NCBI RefSeq assembly: GCF_047496725.1
Contig: NC_132984.1
Location: forward strand, 8,327,001 to 8,391,000
DNA length: 64,000 nt
Source of the DNA: Anoplolepis gracilipes
Lineage: Eukaryota > Arthropoda > Insecta > Hymenoptera > Formicidae
Direction: 5' to 3'
The translations under genes were made by a program, and so were the position numbers. The notes under the pieces are model-generated. The model did not search any database and was not told where the DNA came from. It worked only from the letters and a program-made list of their open reading frames with translations. Shown here in pieces: positions 57,225-64,000 of this stretch (position 1 is its first letter; each line of letters begins with the position of its first letter).

Positions 57225-57495
57225 TTTAACCGAATATAATCCATTATACAGCCTGACTGTAATCTATTAATGGCACAAGATCAATTTCACATATTGTGCG
57301 AATATTGTCACAAATATAATTCACGTTCAACAGTTACACATGAAATATTATAGCTATAGTAGTATCTAAAAATTGTTTTTTATCATGTTTTTGTATTTAT
57401 TTGCAATGCAGTACAGTCGTACAATATGCAAAATTGGTCTTGTGCCATTATTAGATTACAGTCAGGCTGCATAATGGATTTCATTCGATTAAAGA
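57225..57495. mobile_element. MITE-like inverted repeat
   Basis: TTAACCGAATATAATCCATTATACAGCCTGACTG-type left arm (57225-57300) is mirrored by GATTACAGTCAGGCTGCATAATGGATTTC (57455-57485), with GGCACAAGAT/TCTTGTGCC inside. About 270 bp overall. Confidence 0.75.
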
Positions 57496-57589
57496 TTATG
57501 AATAATTCCAAAAAGAAATGCTAAAAATCATTACAGATATTATTAGGTAAGTAGGATGCTCTTCTGTTTAGTTTCTCGATTTATATCGG

Positions 57590-58540
57590 ATATGTTGATT
57601 ATGTTGCACTGGCAATCTTATCCTTGATGAAAGTTGATATCGGTCTAATGAACATCACCAAAAATTATAGTTTACGATGGAACAAAGGGCCGACGGAAGA
57701 CTGAATTTTCTTGATGTTTTTATTTTAAATAATGAATTTATTGAATTCAATTGGTTTCATAAACTGACTTTTTCGGGAAGGTATCTGAATTGTGACTCTT
57801 GTTACCCTCTCTGCCACAAGAAAGGCACAATGTCCGGCTTGATTAATAGAGCTTTTTGGCTGTCGTATCCAAGATTTCATCAAAAAAATTTTGAATTTTT
57901 TAATAAATTGACGAATAATGGATACTCGTTGTCAATAGTTTTTTACTCTAGTCTCGACTTAGAACCTTATTTGTGAATAAATAATAATCGGAATGGTACT
58001 ATGGAAATACGATGTTAATTCTTCTTAAATTTTATATTATATTATTATTTTAATATTCTCCATATTTAATTCCTCCGTACTTAATTTCTCAGAATAATTC
58101 GTGTGATCCATGATCTTAATATAAAAATGTCATACACAAACATAAATAAGCTACGTTTATTCAAGTACATACAGGATGTTTTGCCCAATTTTTCACGTAA
58201 TAATGTGATGTACAAAATTTCATGTAAAGACTGCGGTGCTTCGTATGCCGGTCAGACTTTTAACAAGAATCAATGAACATAAAAATCATATTAACAAAAA
58301 CACCACATAAAAAAATCTATTACCACAGACCACAGACTGAATAATCACAAATTTGACTGGAATAATGTATAAATTTTTTATGCAGTTCTTTCTAAACAAT
58401 AGACTTGTGTTGAAAATGTTTATTAGACGCCAAAAAGATCATTTAAATCGACAAGAAGATACAGAATGTTTTAATTATATTATGCATACACATCTATTGT
58501 TGAAATATGTCAAGAATTTAAGAAAGGAGAGTAGGTAAAA
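57590..58540 (+). pseudogene. Degenerate Penelope-like RT/GIY-YIG remnant
   Basis: YVDYVALAIL (from the RT VDD motif) near 57593, then an open piece (57677-57976) with RLNFLDVFILNNEF and FHKLTFSGRYLN, and after several breaks CKDCGASYAGQT near 58225 (GIY-YIG) and RRQKDHLNRQEDTECFNYIM near 58430. Many stops; no catalytic Asp pair. Older and more decayed than the copies at 7-18 kb. Confidence 0.7.
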
Positions 58541-58599
58541 TGTGTTAATTTTTGCTCACCCTTCTCTTATTTTATATATTATTTTGATAAATATTTAGA

Positions 58600-58939
58600 A
58601 TAACGGAGCCAGCTCCGATCACGTTGACCTTGACACATGTTGTCAAGGTCATGACCCTGAGTAACATCCAAAAGGTTTTAGCCGTCGTTCGTTGTTTATT
58701 TAAAAGTTATTAACAAAAAAAGTTTAGAAAATGTAGCAGTTATTTTGAATCATTTAAAGCAGTCAATCGTTAATATAATAGTTTTTTATTAAAAATTCAA
58801 AATATTTTCTACTTTAACCACAAACAGTTAAATATAATTTGATCTCTGTTTTAACCAAACCATTTTACATATTATGGGTGTATTTCTGAAAAGATGAAAC
58901 AATATTTTTATACACATAATATACGCACGCACGCACGCG

Positions 58940-58975
<36 letters not shown>

Positions 58976-59177
58976 TATGCGCGGGGGGTGTAAAGGGGGC
59001 CTTCACCCCCCTCCCTTTCCGCACCCACCCCATCCACCTCGTTTTACATGTATGTACATTGCATTGGAAAGTTGCAAATCCATTTGAACTTTGCTTTGTG
59101 TTGCAATGTACATACATGTGAAGCGAGGTGGACGGGGTGAGTACGGGAGGGGGGCCGAAGGCCCCCCTTGCACCCCC

Positions 59178-59218
<41 letters not shown>

Positions 59219-59410
59219 GTTATTATTATACATTTTAAAATGTTACTTTACTTTCAAGAAGAACAAAAAATTACATCACATTTTTCAAACTTTTTTTGTC
59301 AATAACTTTTTAAACAACAAGCGACGGCTAAAATCTTTTGGATGTTATACAGGGTCATGACCCTGACAACATATGTCGAGGTCAACGCGATCGGAGTTGG
59401 CTCCGTTATT
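58600..59410. mobile_element. Foldback element, GACCTTGACA family, with (CA/GT)n core
   Basis: Left arm AGAATAACGGAGCC...GTTGACCTTGACACATGTTGTCA is inverted relative to the right arm ending GGCTCCGTTATTCT. The inner part is itself palindromic, with a (CA)n run at 58940-58975, GTATGTACATTGCA/TGCAATGTACATAC, and (GT)n at 59180-59215. Confidence 0.8.
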
Positions 59411-59960
59411 CTAAATATTTACCATTATTTTATATATTATTTTACTACATATAATTTTTTTACAATTGTAAAATTGAAAATTTATGTATATATTATGGTC
59501 TATTAATTACAACATTACATAAATAAATGTTCCTGTCAATATCATGATTCACATCTGTTACTATCAAGTTAAATTCTAGATAAATTACTATTTTTTTGTA
59601 AAAAATTAAATTAATATTTATATTTTAAATTAACATTCCTATTTTATGTTTTACGCACATATGAAATTTGAATCAAAACATTTTCGCCAAAATCAACAAG
59701 TTTTTATTAATTTCATAAATATAACAGAATTTTTGTTATAAATTGACCGATTCTTTATTGTATTTTCAATTATTTGATTTAATTTCGGAACACTTCGGTT
59801 TTATTTTTTATGGATATAGCTAGCTATATAACTTGTTTATTACTGATATTTTAAATTATAATTCTTGAAAATAAGTTTATTAATTATATCTTCAAAAATA
59901 CTCAATATGCTTTAAAATTAGATCTAACAATTTAAAAAACATCTACATTAGAACAACTGA
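59411..59960. other. AT-rich spacer
   Basis: No gene or repeat recognised. Confidence 0.5.
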
Positions 59961-59964
59961 TACC

Positions 59965-60725
59965 TCCTTTTATATTATTTTCATATCAGCGAAAACCTGT
60001 TAATATTTTTAATAAAATGCCAAATGGAAGGAACTATGACAAATCTGATAACGGCTGGATGACAAGAGAGAATTTTTACGAATATGTTGTTAATGTGTTT
60101 CATCCTTGGTTAATAAAAAATGAAATACCATTATCTGTCATATTGTACGTCGATGGACATGCATTGCATCTCACACAGCCATTATCTGAATTTTGTTTAA
60201 AAAATAATATTGAATTAAATTGCTCTGCATCCCAACTCGACGCATATTAGCCAGCCAATGGATCAATCCATGTTTAGACCATTAAAATCAGCTTGGAAAA
60301 AACAAGTTGATATCTATAGAAAGGAAAATAACTCATTGAATATCAATAAAGCTGACGTGGGTCATGAATTAAAGAAAGCACTGGAAACTCTGGATGTAAG
60401 AATAATTTTAACAAATGGTTTTCAAGCTTGTGAATTATATCCTTTTTCAACAGAGGCCATTAATTATTTTAAAATTTTCAAGCGAATGAATAAACAAAAG
60501 CAGCAGACCAATGAACAATTATGTCCTGTACAAGAATCTGATTCAAGCTATTCTTGTGCTTTAAAATATATTAAAGAAAAAAATCGAGCCTACAACTTTA
60601 GCAGCATTCCAGCTATCGACAAAAATGAATGGTTAGGCCAAAAGGAAGATACGATTTTCTTTTATATATGGAAAGATTTAACTAAAATTGTAAGAGCTGA
60701 AGATATACATTTTCCAACAAATTAA
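59965..60725 (+). pseudogene. pogo/Tigger-like DDE transposase remnant
   Basis: The frame from about 59970 reads IPPFILFSYQRKP, then GWMTRENFYEYVVNVFHPWL, VILYVDGHALHLT (a catalytic Asp of the DDE_1 domain) and SEFCLKNNIELNC; a frameshift near 60240 leads to MDQSMFRPLKSAWKKQV (the segment that follows the third acidic residue in pogo enzymes) and an alpha-helical tail to 60725. The N-terminal helix-turn-helix/CENP-B domain and the first Asp are missing. Inactive. No terminal inverted repeats found. Confidence 0.75.
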
Positions 60726-61630
60726 TCCAGAATCAACGACATAATCTACAGATGTGCGAAGATGTAAAGAAAACGTTATAGATGTTCCAATGAATATAAA
60801 CTTCAATATAAACACGATTACAACAGAGCAACCTTTAAACGTATATAATATTTTGTAACTATATTATATTTCTAAATTATATTTTGTAATATTTGTATCA
60901 TGTTACTAAAATTGATTTTTTATGTGTTATGAGTGAGTTTCTATACTAAAAATTAAAAATTTCAGTCTTTAAAAATTAAAATTTCTTTAAAAATTATAAT
61001 TTTTATAAGTTGTATATAACTTTACTGTTTTGATAAAAAATTTATATATTTATATTAATTTTACAATTATATCCCAGGCAGCATGCTAATGTTCGCTGAA
61101 TGTTCGTTTTGTGTTATATATGTTTACTGTTTCATTCCGAACAGTTAGCTAATATTTTAAAAAATTCGAAGTTCAAAGAGTTAGGATCCAAATGTTGAAC
61201 GAACGTTGCAAATATACTTTGTATATTCAAAGACATTGCACTTTTTTCTACATAAATGAAAATAATTTAATAGTTTATACATACGTATTAAAATTAATTC
61301 AAAAACTCTTTTTTTCCATTCTGCATATAAAAAAATATTAAGTTAGCAAAAAGTATTATATGAAATATTTAAATTTTACGTAAAAAAAATATATCATTGT
61401 GTTTTTATAACTTTGGTAAATAGGGTAGATGTCCCTATTAGTGTGCCTTTAAGCCAACTTGTTCATTATTACATTAATTATTAAATATTGCAACTTTAAT
61501 TTCGTCTGTTTAAATTCAATATCGATTTTTCAGATATTTTTTTATCTTAAAGTATTTTTTTAAACGAAAAATCTTAATATTTTATAATGATATAATAAAA
61601 ATAAATAAAGATGTTTTTGTCCCGATTAAT
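60726..61630. other. AT-rich spacer
   Basis: No gene recognised. Confidence 0.5.
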
Positions 61631-61795
61631 GTACCTCTCCAAAGGCGATGAGCATATTAATGTGCCTCCCATTAGTGTGCCTGTCCGTATTTGTGTGCTC
61701 CCGATTAGTGTGCTTGTTCGTATTTGTGTGTGCCCGATTAATGTACCTGTCCGCATTTGTGTGTGTTCGATTAATGTGCTTCTGGTTAATAGATC
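61631..61795 (+). repeat. About 33-bp tandem repeats
   Basis: CCCGATTAGTGTGC and TGTCCGTATTTGTGTG alternate with a 33-base spacing (61686, 61719, 61752). Short frames on both strands result from the repeat. Confidence 0.8.
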
Positions 61796-61904
61796 TTATA
61801 GCAATTTTAAGTGTTTTCTTAAAACATTTTGTTATGCAGGTATATAATTTTCGATTAAATAAAATCATGATAAATTAATTTTAATTAAATAGTTTATTAC
61901 AAAT

Positions 61905-62935
61905 ATATTATTAACCACGGGTTAATTAAAACGACCTAACTAGCCAAAATCATTTAATTTATTAACACGACGTTTCGACCATATGGTTGTGGTCCTTTTC
62001 AAGTGTCACTATAAAAAAAATATACAAAGGATCAAAAACCCTCGGAAAAAATTACAGTCAAACAGCCTTTTTATTTCAATTCCTTACGTCAATGATTTCA
62101 GCTTTTGTTTGCGTCGTCTTATGTGTGACGCTGGTTTGAACGTGGTTATGACTATAACTAATAAACTTAATACATTGATTAAGTGTGGTAAAGATAGATT
62201 ACATAATGACTGTAAAACCGATGTTGTTTATAAATTACAGTGTAAAGATTGCGATGCGCTCTATATAGGCCAAACAAAACGATATGCGTATTAAAGAACA
62301 TCTTAACAATATAAAATTACATCCTACCAATCAATCAGTTGTTAGCAAACACAGAATTGAATTTAGACATGAGTTTGAGTGGGACAAACCGGTTATTTTA
62401 CATAATGAAAAATTTATTAAGAAGAGAGAAATAGCTTGTTTTTAAAATGTTTTTCATCAAGAAATTTAATTCCACGATTAACCTACAAAGAGACACTGAA
62501 AATTTAAATAATATTTATGACAAGATTATAAAGGTCGTTTGAATTGTTGTTTTTCTTTCTAAAAATTGACAGTTTCGTTTAAAAACTCATGGTGACATGA
62601 CGTGTCTCGTTGCTTGCGTTTATTTCAATTTATTAACCGTTGATTTTAACTAGTGAAATGTTTAATTGTTCCACAATTAAGTTCCACCTTTATACATATC
62701 CCATTGTATTCTTTCTTCTTTTTCTTAATTTACATGTGAGTAGACTAGTTTTTTAATGATATTACAATGTATTGTTTGCGTTAAATTCGGTATTAATTGT
62801 ATTCATATATTTTTTGATCCTTTGTATATTTTCTTTATAGTGACACTTGAAAAGGACCACAACCATATGGTCGAAACGTCGTGTTAATAAATTAAATGAT
62901 TTTGGCTAGTTAGGTCGTTTTAATTAACCCGTGGT
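61905..62935. mobile_element. Penelope-derived element with inverted ends and GIY-YIG remnant
   Basis: Ends are inverted: GGTTAATTAAAACGACCTAACTAGCC at 61919 and its complement at 62905-62930. The interior encodes a Penelope C-terminus: VVYKLQCKDCDALYIGQTKR (GIY-YIG) to 62294, a frameshift, then EFDW-like HEFEWDKP and NEKFIKKREIA with stops, ending near 62541. Hammerhead-like cores lie at 61968-62010 (minus) and 62845-62884 (plus). It is related to the 46.5-kb element but keeps more coding sequence. Confidence 0.75.
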
Positions 62936-63099
62936 TTATAATTGAATACTAGCGACTTTAATCTTTAACTTCTAAATATATTATTATTATTATATATATT
63001 ATTTTGTATATTTTATTTTATATTTATTTTTTTATTATATATTTTTTTTTTGCTTTTTCTTTTCCGCTGTTTCTTTTTTAATTACAGCTTTTTCAACTC

Positions 63100-63575
63100 T
63101 TATTCTTTTTTCAGTTCTTTTTCCTTTTCAATTTTTCTTTTCTTTTCTTCTTGTTCACTATACCATTTCAAACCTTCCTCCAATGATAGTACGGATGGCA
63201 TTTTTACCTTTGGTGCTCTCTTCTTTTTTGTAGAAGTATTTTCTTTTGACCAAAATATAAATTCTTTAAATGGAGACAATATTTTTGAATCTAAGTTTTG
63301 TAAAACAGCATCTTGAACTGCTTTACTACTTTGATCCACATTAATGTTAGGATTTTGATTTTCATCTTGATTAAAAAGTGGTTCTTGCGATAACTGTAAA
63401 GGCTCAAGGTATGAATCTTGTGATAACTTTAAAGGATTGAGATATAGATTTTTCGATATATCTAAAGGCTCAAGGAGTTGATCTTGTGATATCTTTAGAG
63501 GTTCATGAAGGTTAACATTTCCTTGATCATCAACGTAGAAAGTAAGATTAATAGAATTTACATCTTGTTTATTAT
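63100..63575 (-). pseudogene. Minus-strand coding tail with LEPL-SQD repeats, transposase-like C-terminus
   Basis: The frame is open from about 63575 to 63100 on the minus strand without an ATG at its start. It encodes repeats of the type LEPLDISKN, LNPLKLSQDS, LEPLQLSQE, followed by LSPFKEFIFWSKEN, KKKRAPKVKMPSVLSLEEGL and a Lys/Glu-rich coiled tail. The basic MPSVLS and KKRK-rich end resembles C-terminal tails of insect pogo-type transposases, but this is only by pattern. A CAG acceptor at about 63594 is followed by an in-frame stop. A further open minus-strand stretch (about 63745-63905) with Asp-Ile-Ser/Pro-Gln repeats may be a preceding exon. Confidence 0.4.
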
Positions 63576-64000
63576 TATTTTACAAAACAATTACCTGTAA
63601 AAATTTATAAAATAGATTTAAACTACTAAATAAGAAATAAATTTAAATATTCTGTTGATATAGATTTAAAATATCATATATATAGATTTAAAATATATTT
63701 TTGAAATTTAAATTATAATTTCTAATTTATTTCTGTATCTAAAATTTCAATTTCATTCAGCGACTGCATGTTTTCTTCATTATTTGTGATTTGTTTTGTG
63801 GAATATTAATTTCATTTTTTACTTGTGGAATATCAGTTTTATTCTCTATTTGTGAGATATCAGTTTGATCTTTTACTAGTTCTGGTTCCATAGACATCTC
63901 ATTTTGCTATCAAATAATTTTATATTTATTTATATTTTTGTTTATATTAGATTGAGAAAATTGACGACCAGAGAATTAAATGGATTTTATTACCTACATT

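Overview
The window looks like an insect chromosome, most likely a hymenopteran and probably an ant. The case rests on AT-rich spliced DNA, an insect acyl-CoA desaturase gene, and the mix of Polinton, Penelope-like, Gypsy, R1-type LINE, PIF/Harbinger, pogo and foldback elements. The species assignment is inference. Most of the 64 kb is nested, decaying transposable elements.

Left third (1-18.7 kb): a minus-strand Ty3/Gypsy gag-protease region runs off the left edge. Its tRNA-Leu primer binding site abuts a plus-strand Polinton (Maverick) virion-gene block: truncated adenain-like protease, minor capsid-like protein, small linker protein, major capsid protein and one unrecognised protein. Then come an 86-bp tandem array and a compact four-exon gene (6539-7198) with clean splice sites that I do not recognise. 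From 7.6 to 18.7 kb lie three Penelope-like elements (RT plus GIY-YIG). One is a 4-kb structure with two 1457-bp inverted arms, and all carry hammerhead-ribozyme-like cores near their ends. Between the first and second are a GC-rich minisatellite and a possible tRNA-derived SINE.

Middle (19-44.6 kb): a Gypsy integrase fragment interrupted by two foldback elements; R1-clade LINE pieces (pol 23.3-25.3 kb, ORF1 26.3-28.5 kb, both minus); a Gypsy gag-pol copy with most of pol deleted; and an element encoding a YqaJ-type exonuclease and, after an inserted 1260-bp foldback, a Ulp1/C48-like cysteine protease. A nearly complete PIF/Harbinger transposon follows (38112-43516; HARBI1-like transposase plus convergent Myb/SANT-like protein) with a solo LTR inserted just before the transposase ATG. 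A pseudogenised DUF4817/Tc1-mariner-like transposase follows.

Right third (44.6-64 kb): the one clearly intact host gene, a five-exon acyl-CoA desaturase (47912-51033) with all three histidine boxes. A minus-strand 156-codon Ser/Pro-rich ORF has a TATA box, a poly(A) signal and 212-bp tandem repeats upstream. The rest holds Penelope-derived elements, a pogo-like DDE transposase remnant, a foldback, microsatellites and an unassigned minus-strand coding tail. No tRNA, rRNA or CRISPR array was found.
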